Below, in pieces: positions 11,508 to 24,394 of a stretch of 64,000 bases of DNA. This stretch comes from Dasypus novemcinctus. Taxonomy: Eukaryota; Chordata; Mammalia; Cingulata; Dasypodidae. Numbering within the stretch: the first letter of the stretch is position 1; each line of letters opens with the position of its first letter. The notes below the pieces were generated by a model. It saw nothing but the letters and a program-made list of their open reading frames with translations, was not told where the DNA came from and made no database searches. The position numbers and the translations under genes are program-made. The stretch is from contig NW_026688628.1 of NCBI RefSeq assembly GCF_030445035.2, positions 3,038,001 through 3,102,000 of the forward strand, given 5' to 3'.

Positions 11508-14503
11508 TTTTTTCTGTTTTTACTATTCATTTTTTATTGTCTTTTTTGTTTAAAGCTACATAGATTACAAAAAATGTTACATTAAAAAATACAAGATGTT
11601 CCCATATACCCCACACCCTACCTCCCCACTCCTCCCACATCAACAACTTCTTTCATCATTGTGGCATATTAATTGCATTTGGTGAATACATTTTGGAGCA
11701 TTGCTGCACCATATAGATTATAGTTTACATTGAGGTTTACACTCTACCCCGGTCCATTCAGTGGGTTATGGCAGGATATATAATGTCCAAGACCTGTTCC
11801 TGCAATATCATTTAGGACTACTCCAAGTCTCAAAAATGCCCCCACATCACATCTTTTCTTCCCTCTCCCTTCCCTCAGCAACTACTGTGGCCAGTCTCCA
11901 CATCAATGATACAATTTCTTCCATTGCTAGAGTCACTATATTTCTATAGTAGAACACCAGTAAGTTCACTCTAATTCATATCTTATTCCTCCATTTTGTG
12001 GACCCTGGGATGGTTATGTTCACTGCACCCCTAAATCAGAGGGGGCTTAGATCCCACATGGCTGATGGATGTGATTTTCCTGCTTGAAGTTGTAGGCAAT
12101 CTTGGTAATCTGGTGTGGTAGTTGGCCATCTTCCCCTCCGTATTACCTGACTTGGGTAAGTCTAATGAACTAGAAAGTAGGAGCTGGAATTCTACTGAGG
12201 CTCAGAACCCAGATGGCACATGGCTAGTCCAGAGATTCAAGTTTCCTGAGTATATACCAACCCCAGCACCAACCACAGTTTCAATAAAAGTGACAGAGGA
12301 GGCATGTTCAGAAAGGTTACTTCTGAGTCCAACCCAATCACACTCAGGAGCACAAATTCCAAAGTAGGGCCCACTGACAAGGCAGTGAACTCCAGAGCCA
12401 ACTGCCATGACCATAGAACCTGTGTCTCCTTAGCCCTCAGGACTACCAGTACCCTCAGGTAACCTCCTGACTAATTTTGAAGTCTCTTAGCCATATATAC
12501 TCATTTGTATTTACCATTTCCCCCTTTTATTCAAGGTGTTTTTCTAAGTTGATCATCAGCTAATGATTGGTAGTAATCCCTCAGCTCCAGGAAAATTCAT
12601 CCCAGGAATCATGTCCCATGCTGGGGGGAAGGTAATGCATTTACATGCTGAGTTCGGCTTAGAGATTGGCTACATTTGACCAACATGGAGTCTCTCAGGA
12701 GGTAACTCTTAGGCACCCTGCAGCTCTAGGCCTAGTTGAAATTTCAGGCACACAGGCTCATAAGCATAGTCATCAGTATCAAGGGCACATCATTGGACCA
12801 TCCTTCTTCATTGGTCTTTGCCCTTGCACTTGGGGGATTGTTGCTGTCCTTTGGGGAGCATGACAGAGCTCCCTGGCTAGGAACTCAGCACCTGAGTTGT
12901 CATTTGTAACTCTAACTGCTATGAAAATACCCAACATATATCCAAACATTTTTATATGCCCTATATGCATACCCTGGAGAACTCCCTCCCAACCATGTGC
13001 CCCCATCAATAACACCCCACATAAGCATTCCTCCCCTACCATAGATGAACCCCTATGTGGTCCAAAACTTCTTCAAAAATGAAGCCTAATATATTACTAA
13101 ATTCAATTATTAGGAAAATGAAATAATGATAGCTTTAAAGATTAGAAATAGAATGCATACTAATTTAGAAAAACTAAAATAAATAAAAAATAAATTGGGG
13201 TATTAAAAATGAAAAAATATCACAAAACTTTGATTTTGATGCTTTGCCTTTTAATTACTAATAGGTGTTGCCTTGTATGTACAGTGGCAAGCCAATTTCT
13301 TTCATTTCTTCCTCAGTGTCTACATCCTTTTGTTTTAAATTTAAAATTTTGCCTTCAAAAAAGTTTTTAGATCACATTAAAGTCACCTATGCAATAGAGA
13401 CTCCCATATATTCAACATCAAACAATTTTCCCCCTTCTCCAGCAATGATCTTTACATGTTCATGTTATGTTTGCTGCAGCTGATGAACAGATATTGAAAC
13501 ATAGCTACTAATAATGGTTTCATTTTGGTTTGCATTATGGTTTATATTTTAGACAGTTCACGTTTCTAAGTTTTAGTTGCATTATGGTTTATGTTATCAT
13601 TTACATTTTAGACTATAAGCTTTTATAAAGTTTTGGTGAAATTTAACGTGTTCTATATCTATCATTGCATGATCTTGTGCAACACTTACATTGCCCCCAG
13701 TTACCCCTGCTTCCATCTGTTATATTCCTCCCTCCCCCTCCCCTCTGGGCCCACAGTGAAAACCAAGCTTTACTGCTTGAAGGACCAGATTCACAGATAC
13801 TTGCAACAATGCTGAGGGCTTGACATACTAGACTGTCCTCCCCCATTGAGAGCCACCAATTCTCTCTCAAGACACCCTTCCCTATGTTTGAGAATATCAG
13901 GCCTCTCCAGGAAGGGGGAACACTTTCCCACTCATTGTATGGGTCTCCACCCAATGATATAACACACTATGACAAGAGGAGCACTCACACACTCCCTGGA
14001 AGCCTGCCCCTGTGCCAGGTGCCCCACATTAAGCACCTTAAAAAAGTCGCTCTTCCTTATTATATTTTCTAAAGCATTTTCTCTATATTATAGTTTCAAC
14101 CACATACTGACATTCTCCCATGTTCATCTGCTCCCCTCACCCTTCCCCCAATTCCTTGGCCAATCTGACCCATCCTCCCAACCCTAGCTCCCAACAAGCA
14201 AAGCCCCACCCAATAGTATCCCTATGCCAATATCTTACCCTTCCCTGTACAACTGCTTATCTCCACTTTATCATAGATTTCACCCTTTTAGGCATCAGCT
14301 CACAACCTTCTTCCCCTCCCCAATTTCCTGTAAGCCTAGATCCAGTCTCTAGCTCTCTGAGACTGCTTGGTTTGCTTATTTTATATCAAAGAAGTCATGG
14401 TGTATTTTTCCTTCAATGCCTGGCTTGCTTCACTCAGCATAACGTTCTCAAGATTCATCCATGTTATCCTATATGTTTGTACTATATATATTCCTTCTCT
14501 CAG
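11508..14503 (-). mobile_element. LINE-1 3' segment (about 3 kb, almost all 3' UTR), minus strand, inside the mariner
   Basis: It starts with a T-rich stretch (reverse of the tail) and runs through the same 3' segment as the L1s at 35660 and 46255. The shared order is the CATCAACAAC block, the GAGGGGGCTTAGAT block (about 12040), the CATCCCAGGAATCATGTCCC block (about 12600), and the L1 ORF2 end near 14400-14500. It is 5'-truncated near the end of ORF2. No convincing target-site duplication is visible, but about 15 bases of the mariner appear missing at the junction. The region has no gene of its own. Confidence 0.87.
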
Positions 14504-14595
14504 CTTCCACAACCAACGGGATGCAGAAAATGCTTTTCAAGTGTTTGTCAAATTCCAAAGCATGGATTTTGACCTATAGGAATTAAAAAAACTTA
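14504..14595 (+). pseudogene. mariner transposase pseudogene, C-terminal part
   Basis: It resumes the transposase reading immediately after the inserted L1. The segment corresponding to FHNQQDAENAFQ is readable as FHNQRDAENAFQ, followed by FVKFQSMDF. A stop lies in the usual C-terminal region. This continuity is the proof that the L1 interrupted a pre-existing mariner. Confidence 0.85.
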
Positions 14596-14722
14596 TCTCT
14601 TGTTGGCAAAAATGTGTTGATTGTAATGGTTCTTGTTTTGGTTAATAAAGATGTGTTTGACCCTATTTAAAATGATTTAAAATTCATTGCCTGAAACTGC
14701 AGTTCCTTTTACACCAATCTAA

Positions 14723-16478
14723 TGCTATAAAGGCATTACATACTTCATCCATTTTGTCCTTTGGCTTTCTGTTTACATATCACACTATTGTCTGTTTTTT
14801 TTTATCATTTAATTTACCCTTCTTAATAATCCTCATTTCTACACACTTCTCCAACTCCCTCACCCTTGTTTTTCCTTTCAGACTGTAGCACTCCCTTTTA
14901 TATTTCTTGTAAATCTGTATTTTGACAACCTACTCTCAATTTTTGTTTGTTGTACTCACCTCATTTTTGAAGTACAGATTTACTGGATACAGAATTCTTG
15001 GCTGGCAGTTTTTCTCTTTCATTACCTTACATACATCATACAATTTTATTCTCTTCTCCATGGTTTCTGATGAGAGGTTGGCACTTAATCTTGTTGAGTT
15101 TTCCCTTTATGTGATTCTTTGCTTTTCTCTTGCTCCATTCAGCATCCTATCTTTATCTATGATATTTGTAATACTTAATAGAAGGTGTCTTGGGGTAGTT
15201 CTGTTTGGATTTATTTTGTTTGAGGTGAGATGCCCTTCTTGGATTTGATATTTACATTCTTCATAGGGACTGGGAAGTTCTCAGTCATTATTTCCAAAAA
15301 TAGTCTTTCTACCCCTTCTGGAACATCAATAATGCATACGGGTTGTGCATTTTGCTTTGTCATTCAAATCTCTTCCATTGTTTCCTTTCTCTTCTTTTTC
15401 TGTTCTCCTGGATTTTCCAGTTCAGATGTTCAGCCTTCAAAATCACTATTTCTGTCTTTGCACATTTCCAATCTGCACTTATGTGCCTCTAATATGTTAT
15501 TAATCTCATCCAACTTGACTTTCATTCCCTTAACATCTGTTACTTTTCTTCTCAGGCTTTCAAATTGTTCTTTATGCCCACCTGTGTCTTGTTAATACCC
15601 TTCATCTCTTTAAAGATAATTTCTTTTAATTCTTTGAACTGATTTAGGAGATCTGTGTTATTAACTTGATTAATTGTCTTCAATTCTGATTGTCTTCAGG
15701 AAATTTATTTTTTCTTTGTTTGGATGGCCTATCTCTTCCTGTGTCCTAGTATGGTCTATAAATTCTGCTGATGTCTAGGCATTTGAGTATGTTGGTGACT
15801 TTCCACTAATTCTTCCCTCTTGCCAACTTTTTTTTTTACAGCTCTTCTTTGATATTTAGTTTGACTTATTCTAACTTTTTAAAATTACCCAGCTTATGTT
15901 ATCAAAACCATACCAGGGACTCATTAATGGGGTGCAGATTTTTTCCCAAAGGTTAGAGTACAGAGTACCAACAGCCATTTTTGTCCATGCTATTTCTGTA
16001 ATGGCCAGTAGATGATACTTGTTGGTGAACCTTTACACAACAGTATATCTCTCTCTCTTTTCCTTTCTTTTGGTATGACCAGAACTGTGATTCAAAGTGG
16101 GCTAAGCTGGCAATATTCACAGAATTAAAACTTCTCAACTCCCCCACCCCTTTCCCTGGTAATAGATAACAGGAGTAAGATATCTGTTCCTCTCTCGGTC
16201 AGCTGCAGTGAGCCAGGGGTTTTACCCAAGCTTAATATCTTAGGAGTGGAGAAGGGGATCCCTTCCTGGCTGCCAAGGAGGCTTCATAACTCATGTTTGT
16301 TCTTTTGGGTTTTTTGACTCTCAGTCCCTCACCCTTCTGGGAGTTGTGAAGCACTATCTTGGTCTGCTGACCAAGGCAGGTCCCACTGCCAGCTTTTGGC
16401 TCTATCTCTGTTCTTTTTGTGAGAGTTGAGCACTGCATATCTAATCTGCTGATATCTTCCCACAATTCCTGATAAAAT
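14723..16478 (-). mobile_element. LINE-1 5' part (ORF1 remnant and 5' UTR), minus strand
   Basis: This continues the L1 at 6040-10487 after the mariner. On the minus strand the region at about 15900-14900 corresponds to ORF1 and aligns with the ORF1 region of the L1 at 46255. A shared block is CATGGTTTCTGATGAGAGGTTGG at about 15058. The part from about 15900 to 16478 is 5' UTR-like. ORF1 is broken. The 5' end is not sharply defined. Confidence 0.75.
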
Positions 16479-16479
16479 T

Positions 16480-17335
16480 TTAATTACCAAAATTAAATTG
16501 GGCCAACAATTGAATATCAAAAGAATAACCAACAAGAACATAAAAAAATTCTCAACATCATTATTCATTAGGGAAATACAAATCAAGTGCACAAGAAAGT
16601 ATCACATCACACCTGCTATAATGGCTTTAATTTAAAAAAAATCAAGTGTCAGTGAGATTATGGAGAAATTAGATCCTCATTCACAGATGAGAGGGATGTA
16701 ACATGATCAACAACTTTTTAAAATAGTTTTGCATTAACTCAGTATGTTAAACATAGAGTTACAGTATGATCCAGCAATTCATTTCTGGGTAAATGCCAAA
16801 AATGATAAAGACGTAAGTCCAAACAGTAAAGGATAAATTAATATTCAAAGTAATTTTCTTAATAAACAAAAAATGGGGAAAACTCCTGTATCCATTGACT
16901 TATGAATAGTGAATACAATTTGAAATATCTATACAATGGAATATTATTTGGCAATAAAAATAAATAAAATCATAGTATATACTATAACACATTGAACACT
17001 GAAAACATTATGCTAAGTGAAAGAAACCAGTCTAAAAATATTGCAACACTCAATTTTCTTGAAATATCCAGAATAGGCAAGTGATAGAAATTAGAGTACT
17101 GGAGGTTCAGGACTCAGGTAGTGGGGTTTCAGTTGGAGGAGGTGGGGAGTGACTGCTAACAAACATGGAGTTTCCTTTTGGAGTGAGGAGGAAGTTCTAA
17201 ACTTAGATACTGACAATGGTTGCAGAAAACTGTGAATAAATAAACATTGTCAAGCAGTACATTTTAAATTGATGAATTATATTATATGGGAATTATATCT
17301 TAACAAATATGATAAGAAATTGGTAGGGTAAAAGC
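16480..17335 (+). mobile_element. old LINE-1 ORF2 3' remnant, plus strand
   Basis: Recognisable degenerate ORF2 C-terminal blocks are CAAATCAAGTGCACAAG near 16579, GATTATGGAGAAATTAG near 16655, ATTCATTTCTGGGTAAATG near 16777, and CAATGGAATATTATTTGGC near 16935. No open frame remains. The 3' limit is uncertain. Confidence 0.75.
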
Positions 17336-18079
17336 AGAGGAAAAAATTAAAGGATATAGAAAACATATACAGAATAAAATAAGGAAGAATATTTGAAATG
17401 ACTGCAATTCTCTTTTCTGCAAATGGCCATTTGTCCATGTTCTTTATAACACTTTCTTCAACTCTTCCTTTTGTCCTCACACAAACAGGCATCACTTATT
17501 AGGGGAAACTTTATTAGTAGAAAAACACAAGCCATCATTATGAAGGTGCCTTAAACTTTAATAGTGTTTTCTGTGTAGGGTTTTTACAGCTTTCTATTAA
17601 TTATTTCATATTTTGTGCTACATGAGGATAATGGGAGGTGCTTCAGAAGCTCTCCCTAAGATATACATATACCCGACTTCATGCGCCACCAATACTTCTA
17701 TTTTCACTTAATATTTGGAAGCAATCATTAAAAACAGCATAAGTTAAAACTTTATTTTGGTTCAGAAGTATGGCACTCAGACCGAGAAAATGGCAATCTT
17801 AATTAATACTTCAATTGTACTACACATATTCTCTTTGTGGAAGAATTCTTATAAGTATGAAAGCTCTATTAAAGCAATGTGAAAGGTTACAAATTTGAGA
17901 GGCATGAACTAATTTCTGAATTTGCCAAATGAAAAGCATAATCAACTACCTACATAAACTTGAACTGATATAATTATACATCATGGCTAGATGAAAAATA
18001 AACAGATATATACTTTAAGTTCCATACATTGACTTTTCCTTGTTTAGTGTGGCAATAAACATTGGAAAATACATAAAAT
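17336..18079. other. AT-rich intergenic DNA
   Basis: I see no gene, RNA gene or repeat that I can name. Confidence 0.4.
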
Positions 18080-18311
18080 AAGATAGACATACTCCAAGTT
18101 CTGAAAACGCCCCCACATTGTGGATCATTGACCATGAGGTGCAGCGGTGCTCAGAGATGTGTTCACCAAATGCAGTGAATGTCTCATGGTGATGGAGGAG
18201 ATTGTGGTTATGGGGGGAGGAGTAGGGTGAGGGGAGTGGGGGGTATATGGGGACCTCATATTTTTTAATGTAATATTAAAAAAATAAATAATGACAAAAA
18301 AGACAGACATA
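18080..18311 (+). mobile_element. short LINE-1 3' insertion with inverted 5' part and near-perfect target-site duplication
   Basis: A 12-base duplication (AAGATAGACATA, one mismatch) lies at 18080-18091 and 18300-18311. The insert at 18119-18299 is the sense L1 3' terminus, ending in an A-rich tail. The first about 27 bases (18092-18118) are the same family in antisense, matching the CTCCAAGTCCC/GCCCCCACAT block of the minus-strand copies. This is the signature of twin-primed insertion. Confidence 0.75.
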
Positions 18312-18559
18312 ACTTAAAGATACACAATATGAGTGAAGATATTGAGGAAATATTAAGAGCAAAAAAGACTACCAAAAATGTTGAGGAAAACAATAATTGC
18401 ATTTAAATATGATGTAAAAGCAACAATTTCACATTTATAAAATCACCAGTTTCTTATATACTTCAACTTAACATCAATTTCATTTGTGCTTATATTTCAT
18501 CTGAGCTTAAATTTCATTTGAGAAATAAAAAAATATATATGACTTACATAAGCTTAAAG
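18312..18559. other. AT-rich DNA between two L1 insertions
   Basis: No recognisable element or gene is seen. Confidence 0.35.
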
Positions 18560-19414
18560 AAAATATGGCTAGTATAACTAATTCCTCAACAGGAATGTTA
18601 ATGGATTAAACACTCCAATCAAGAGACACAGATTGGAAGAATGGGTAAGAAAATATGACCCATCTATATGTGTTCTACAAGAAGCTCACCTTAGATCCAG
18701 GGATGCAAGGAGGCTAAAGTGAATGGTTGAAAACAACAAAAAACAAAAAAGGGAATGAGTAGCTATGCTAATATCAGAAAAAATAGACTTTAAATGCAAA
18801 ACTTTTATAAGAGACAGATAAGGTCACTATGTATTAATAAAAGGGGAAATACATTAAGACGAAAGAAAAATCATAAACATTTATGCACCTAAACAGGGCA
18901 ACTCAAAATACATAAGGCAACACTGCAAAAACTAAGTGGAGATATAGATGTCTCTACAATAATAATGGGGAATTAACAACATTATCACCATGAGACAGAA
19001 TATATCAACAGAGAAAAAATGAAGAAGCAAAGACCTTAAATAACACATTAGAGGATCTGGACCTAATAGATATATACAGAACATTATATCCTAATACAGT
19101 GGGATATACATTTTTTCTCAAGGGCACATGGATCACTCTCTAGGATAGACCACATACTAGGCCATAGAACAACTCTTAATGAATTTAGAAATATTGAAAT
19201 TATACAAAGTAATTTCGCTGGCCACAATTGAATAAAGCTGAAAAGTAGTAAGGGGCAGCAAAGAAGATGAGCAACAAAGATATGGAAATTAAACAACACA
19301 CACTTAAACAATCAGTAGACCAAGGAGGAAATCACAAAAGAAATCAACAACTGCCTTGAAACAAATGACAATGTATCAAATCCAATAGGATGTCAAAATA
19401 TTACTACTAAACAA

Positions 19415-19765
19415 AGTATTTCCCCCCAGCCCACCCTATTATTATTATCTTTATATCATATATATATGAACATAAACAATTAGTGTCTAGTAAAATTGTG
19501 AACTTACAAAGCAAACATGCATAACATCATACAGGGGTCCCATACATCAACCCTCCACCAACACCTTGCATTGGACAATGCTTTTTAATCATTAGTTAAA
19601 AATGTTTAAAAACAATGCAAGGTATAGGTGGTAGGGAAACTTATGAGAGTCCCGTAGGATGTTATATATGATTGTTTTGTAAATTCACAGCTATTACTAT
19701 ACCTTATTGTTCATGTATGTATAAGTGATATATTTCAATAAATTTTTTTTAAAACCTGCACAATA
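19415..19765 (+). mobile_element. L1-type 3'-end fragments inserted in L1 ORF2
   Basis: The ORF2 text stops around 19412 and resumes near 19768 with CCCTATGGGATGCAGC. The intervening 350 bp contains CATACAGGGGTCCCATACATC and ends with TATTTCAATAAA plus a T/A-rich tail. This resembles small L1 3' termini. The exact family and possible composite nature are not resolved. Confidence 0.5.
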
Positions 19766-19802
19766 AAACCCCCTATGGGATGCAGCAAAAGCTGTACTAA
19801 TA

Positions 19803-20259
19803 ATATAGCCTGTGCATGAATTCAAAATTATCTAATTCTGTATCCAAGTGTGCCTAGTCTCTAGAAATCCAGTTAAGTGATATAGGCCTATAGGCTTTGA
19901 ATGTTCAGAAAGGATTAAGACTGAAGGTGTATTCAAAGTTTCATCCAAACAGAATGTGGGCAAGATGTTAATTCAAACTTACCTGGAATGTAGGGGATAT
20001 GTTAATTAAAGACCTATCTGGTACTCAGACAATCACTTGACTAACAAAGAAAAGTCATTTTCTTTCATAAAAGCACCATTTGACTCCCCACCTTTATATT
20101 GTCTGTACAAAAAAGATCCAAAACTTCTATTCCAGTCTTGGTTTTTATCACAACAGGAGTTGGCGGAGCCTGGCTGGTTGAAATAAATCATCTTCCTTCT
20201 CAGAGTTCTCGTGTCCTGGCCTTCAACACCACATACACCTGACTTCTCTGCTACTACAC
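19803..20259 (+). mobile_element. probable solo LTR of an endogenous retrovirus, inserted in L1
   Basis: L1 ORF2 reads GATGCAGCAAAAGCTGTACTAA before this point and continues CTAACAGGGAAATTTATAGC afterwards, so about 457 bases were inserted. The insert has LTR-like parts in the right order. There is a TATATTG box near 20095, about 90 bases of presumed R region, a polyadenylation signal AATAAA near 20184, and a TCTTCC/TCTCAG downstream element. The end reads CTACTACA. A short CTAA duplication is possible. The left end is not the canonical TG, so the boundary and family (ERV1-like) are uncertain. No internal retroviral genes are present. Confidence 0.6.
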
Positions 20260-23200
20260 TAACAGGGAAATTTATAGCCATAAATGCCTTTATTAAAAAA
20301 GAAGAAAGAGCTAAAATCAAAGACCTAACTGCATACCTGGAGAAACTGGAAAATGACAGCAAATTAACCCCCAAGGAAGTAGAAAGAGAGAAATGACAAA
20401 GGTTAGAGCAGAGCTAAATGAAATTGAAATTCTGAAAGTGCTAGAAAAAATAAACAAAACCAAAAGCTGGATCTTTGAGAAGATTAATAAAAGTGAGAAG
20501 CCATTAGCTGGACTAACAAAGGAAAAAAGAGAGAAGATGCAAACACATAAAGTAAAAACTGAGGAAGGGGATATCAACCCTGGCCCAACTGAAATAAGAG
20601 CATCATAAGAGGATATTTTGAAAAACTGTATGCCAACAAGATGGATAATTTAGATATGGACAAATTCCTAGAAACATACAAGCAGTCTATGTTGACAAAA
20701 GAAGAATTTGATGAATTAAACAGACCAATCACAAGTAATGAGACTGAATTAGTCATCAAAAATCTTCCAACTAAGAAAGGCCCAAGACCAGATGGCTGCA
20801 CAGATGAATTCTACCAAACATTCCAGAAGGTACTAACACCAATCCTGCTTAAACTCTTCCAAAAAATAGAAATGGAGGTGACATTGCCTAACACATTCTA
20901 TGATGCCAACATCTCCCTAACAGCAAAGGCAAATAAAGATGCTACAAGAAAGGAAAACTATAAAACAATCTCTCTAATAAACCTAGATGCTAAAATCCTC
21001 ATCAAAATATTTGCAAATTGTATTAAACAACACATCAAATGACATAACACCATGACCAAGTATGCTTCATCCCTCCTATGTAAGGATGGTTCAACATCAG
21101 AAAATCGATCAATGTAATACATCATATAAACCTAAGAAAAGAAAAAAAAATCACACAATCTCCATGGTTACCGAAAAAGCATTTGACAAAATTTCCTGAT
21201 AAAAACACTTCAAAAGTTAGGAATAGAAGGAAACTGTCTCACCATGATAAAGGATATACATGAAAAACACATGACTAACATAATATTCAATGGTGAAATG
21301 CTAAAAGCTTTCCCTTTAAGATCTGGAACAAGACAAGGATGCCCACTGTTACCATTCTTATTTAACATTGTGTTAGAAGTACTTGCTTGAGCACTTAGGC
21401 AGGAAAAAGATATAAAAGGCATTCAAATTGGAAAGGAAGAAGTCAAAATTTCACTATTTGAAGATGACACAATCCTATACCTTGAAAGCCCTGAGAAATC
21501 TACAACAAAGCTTCTAGAGCTTATAAACAAGTCCAATAAAGTGGCAGGTTATGATTATTGTGCAAAAATCAGTAGCATTTCTGTACACTAATAATAAGCA
21601 ATCTGAGGAGGAAATAAAGAAAAAATCATACTTATGATAGCAACTAAAAAATCAAATACATAGGAATAAATTTAACTAAAGATGTAAAAGACTTATAAAC
21701 AGGAAATGACACAACACTGTTAAAGGAAATCAAAGAAGACCTAAATAAATGGAATAACATTCCTTGTTCATGGATAGGAAAACTAAACATCATTAAAATG
21801 TCTATCCTACTCAAATCGACTTATAGATCTAATGCAATCCCAGTAAAAATTACCCCAGTGTTTTTTTACAGATTGGAAAAACTAACTATGAAATTTCTTG
21901 GAAGGGCAAAAGGACCAAATAGCCATAAACATATTGAAAAAGAAAAATGAAATGGAAGACATGACATTATGTGACTTTAAAACATACTACAAAGCTACAG
22001 TGGTCAAAACTGCATGGTAATGGCACAGGGACAGATGTATTGACCAATAGAACTGAATTGAGTGTTCTGAAATAGATCATCACATATACAGTCAACTGAT
22101 ATTTTACAAGGTCACTAAGCTCATTCAACTGAGAGAGAATGGTCTCTTCAACAAATGGTGCTTGGAGAACTGGATACACATATCCAAAAGAATGAGAAAA
22201 ATATCATCTCACACCTAAAAAAATTAACTCAAGATGAATTGAAGATTTAAATATAAGAGCCAAAACCATTATCTTGGAAGAGAATAAAGGGAAGCATCTA
22301 CGGAATCTTGTATTAGGAAATGTTTTCTTGAAATTTACACCCAAAGCACAAGCTACAAAAGTTAAAATAGATAAATAGGACTTCCTCAAAATGAAAAGCT
22401 TTTGCACTTGAAAGGAGTTCATCAAGAAAGTGAAAGGGCAGCTTACTCAATGGAAGAAAATATTTGATAAACATTTATCTGATAGGGGCCTAATATCCAG
22501 CATATATACAGAAATCCTACACCTTAAAAATAAAAAGACAAAGAACTAAATTTTAAAATGTACAAATGATTTGAATAGACACTTCTCCAAAAAATAAATA
22601 CAAATGACTAAAAAAGCTCATGAAAAGTAGATCAACATCACTAGCTATTAGGTAAATGCAAATCAAAACTACAATGACATATCTTCTTGCACCCCTTAGT
22701 ATGACAGCTATTTAAAAAAAAGAGGACTACAAATGTTGGGGAGGATGTGGAGGAATGGGAATACTTATTCACTGCTGGTGGAAATGTAAAATATTGCAGC
22801 CATTGTGGAGGACAGTTTGGCAATTCCTCAGGAAGCTAACTATAGAACTGCCATATGATCCAGCAATCCTACTGCTGGGTAAATACCAAGAAGAATTGAA
22901 AGCAAGGACAAGAACATATGCACACCAATGTTCATAGCAGCATTATTCTCTGTTGCCAAAAGTTGGAAACAACTCAAATGTCTATCAACAGATGAATGGA
23001 TAAACTAACTGTGGTATATACAAACAATGGAATAGTACTCAGCTGTAAGAAGGAATGCAGTATTAACACACAGGATAACATGGATGAATCTTGAAGACCT
23101 TATGTTGAGTGAGGTAAGTCAGACACTGAAGGACATATATTACACGATCTCTCTGATATGAATTAAGCAATTTAGCAGACTCACAGAGCTAGAGTCTGGA

Positions 23201-24175
23201 AGATAAGTTTACAGGAGACAGAAAGGGAGAAGGTTGTGCCCCAATGCCCATAAGGGCAAAATCTAGGATAATGTTGAAGTGTGTACTTGTGCAATGATTG
23301 GGCATGAAAGTGGTGCAGTGATACTATTGGGTTAGGCAGTGCTGGTTTTTGAGGGGGGTAGCCTGGGGCAGTTGGGTTGGACTGTCCATCAACCTGGGGT
23401 TAGGGTTGGGGGAGGGACCAGTTGAACACTCAGGATTTATGGGTATGTGGTTGGAAACTACAATGTTGGGAATGGTCTTTTGGCAAAATGGCAGGGGAAG
23501 GTTACTGGGTAGGGTGTTGGATATGGGATCATTTGGGACAGGGTGCATTGGGGCAGGTTTGTAGGGAGTGTATGTATTCATCTTTTCATATAAGATGTTA
23601 TCAGTGCATGGAGACCCACATAATGAGTGGGAAGGTGTTGGACTCCCATCATGGGGAGTCCTGCTATGGTCTTAAAATAGAGGGGCAGAAGTCTCTCAAG
23701 AGCATAGGCACTGCCTAATAGAGGAGGATAGACCAGTATGACAAGCCCTCAATGTTTTTTTAAGTAACTATGAATTTGTTCTCAAGGGGTAAAACTTGGT
23801 GGTTGACATGGGTCCTGAGGGAAGGGGAGGGAGTTATAGAATAGATGGAACATAGGGTATTTTGGGGGTGATGCAAGTTTTCTACATGATCTTGCAATGG
23901 TGGTACAGGCCATGTTAAATTTCATCAAAACTTATAAAAGTTTATGGGCCAAAATGGAAACCATAATGTAACTCATTGAACATGGTTAGTAGATGTTTCA
24001 ATATTTATACATCTACTGTAGTAAGTGTGTCATTTACATGAAAAAAAGTTATTACTAGGGGTAAGGGAAAAGGGGGAGGATATTTGGTTTATGAGAATCC
24101 CCTGTAGTCTACATATGATGTTTTTGTAACCTAAAGCTTCTTTGAAGACAAAATGAAAAAAAATAAGACAGGGTA

Positions 24176-24394
24176 ATAAACAAAAGAAAATTACATTGTA
24201 CACACAAGAGAACAAGTCTTACAGTGATGAAAGACATAATATCAAAAATTTTAATTTATACTTTTAATTATTTTTTACTATTACAAGTATTTTTAATTTT
24301 TGGTATTTTATTTATTTTCAAAACTATCATTATTATTTCACTTTCTTATTAATACTGTTGGTAATTTTCTTAGCTTCATTTTTGAAGAAGTTTT
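24176..24394. other. AT-rich DNA
   Basis: Nothing recognisable; a T- and A-rich stretch between two L1-derived segments. Confidence 0.35.

Larger units (their letters stand above)
10487..14722 (+). mobile_element. Hsmar1-like mariner DNA transposon, interrupted by a LINE-1
   Basis: The left inverted repeat starts TTAGGTTGGCACAAAAG at 10488. The right end reads CTTTTACACCAATCTAA at 14706-14722. Between them is a decayed mariner transposase gene (10699-11507, resuming 14504-14595). Its plus-strand reading matches the transposase part of human SETMAR: phrases equivalent to HLKQIGK, KWI and HDNARPH can be followed across stops and frameshifts. The coding region is broken by an L1 at 11508-14503, inside the part corresponding to HLNNFLQGKRFHNQQDAENAF. 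The element sits inside an older L1 and cannot make transposase. Confidence 0.9.
18560..24175 (+). mobile_element. LINE-1, plus strand, from ORF2 start through 3' UTR, with insertions
   Basis: ORF2 starts near 18590. The endonuclease region runs from about 18600 to 19380, with the reverse-transcriptase FEDDT-like position (degenerate FADD) near 21460. The C-terminal domain ends near 23130. A 3' UTR of roughly 1 kb follows, ending in an A-rich tail near 24175. Two insertions split it: a short L1 3' fragment at about 19385-19770 and an LTR at about 19803-20259. Stops and frameshifts are common; the longest open ORF2 pieces are at 20393-20608 and 20641-21042. Its 3' UTR differs from the approximately 3 kb type of the younger minus-strand L1s. 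Confidence 0.87.

Noticed and set aside
20393..21042. Open frames of 71 and 133 codons resembling a reverse transcriptase gene
   Set aside because: They are short surviving pieces of L1 ORF2, separated by stops and part of a decayed element.
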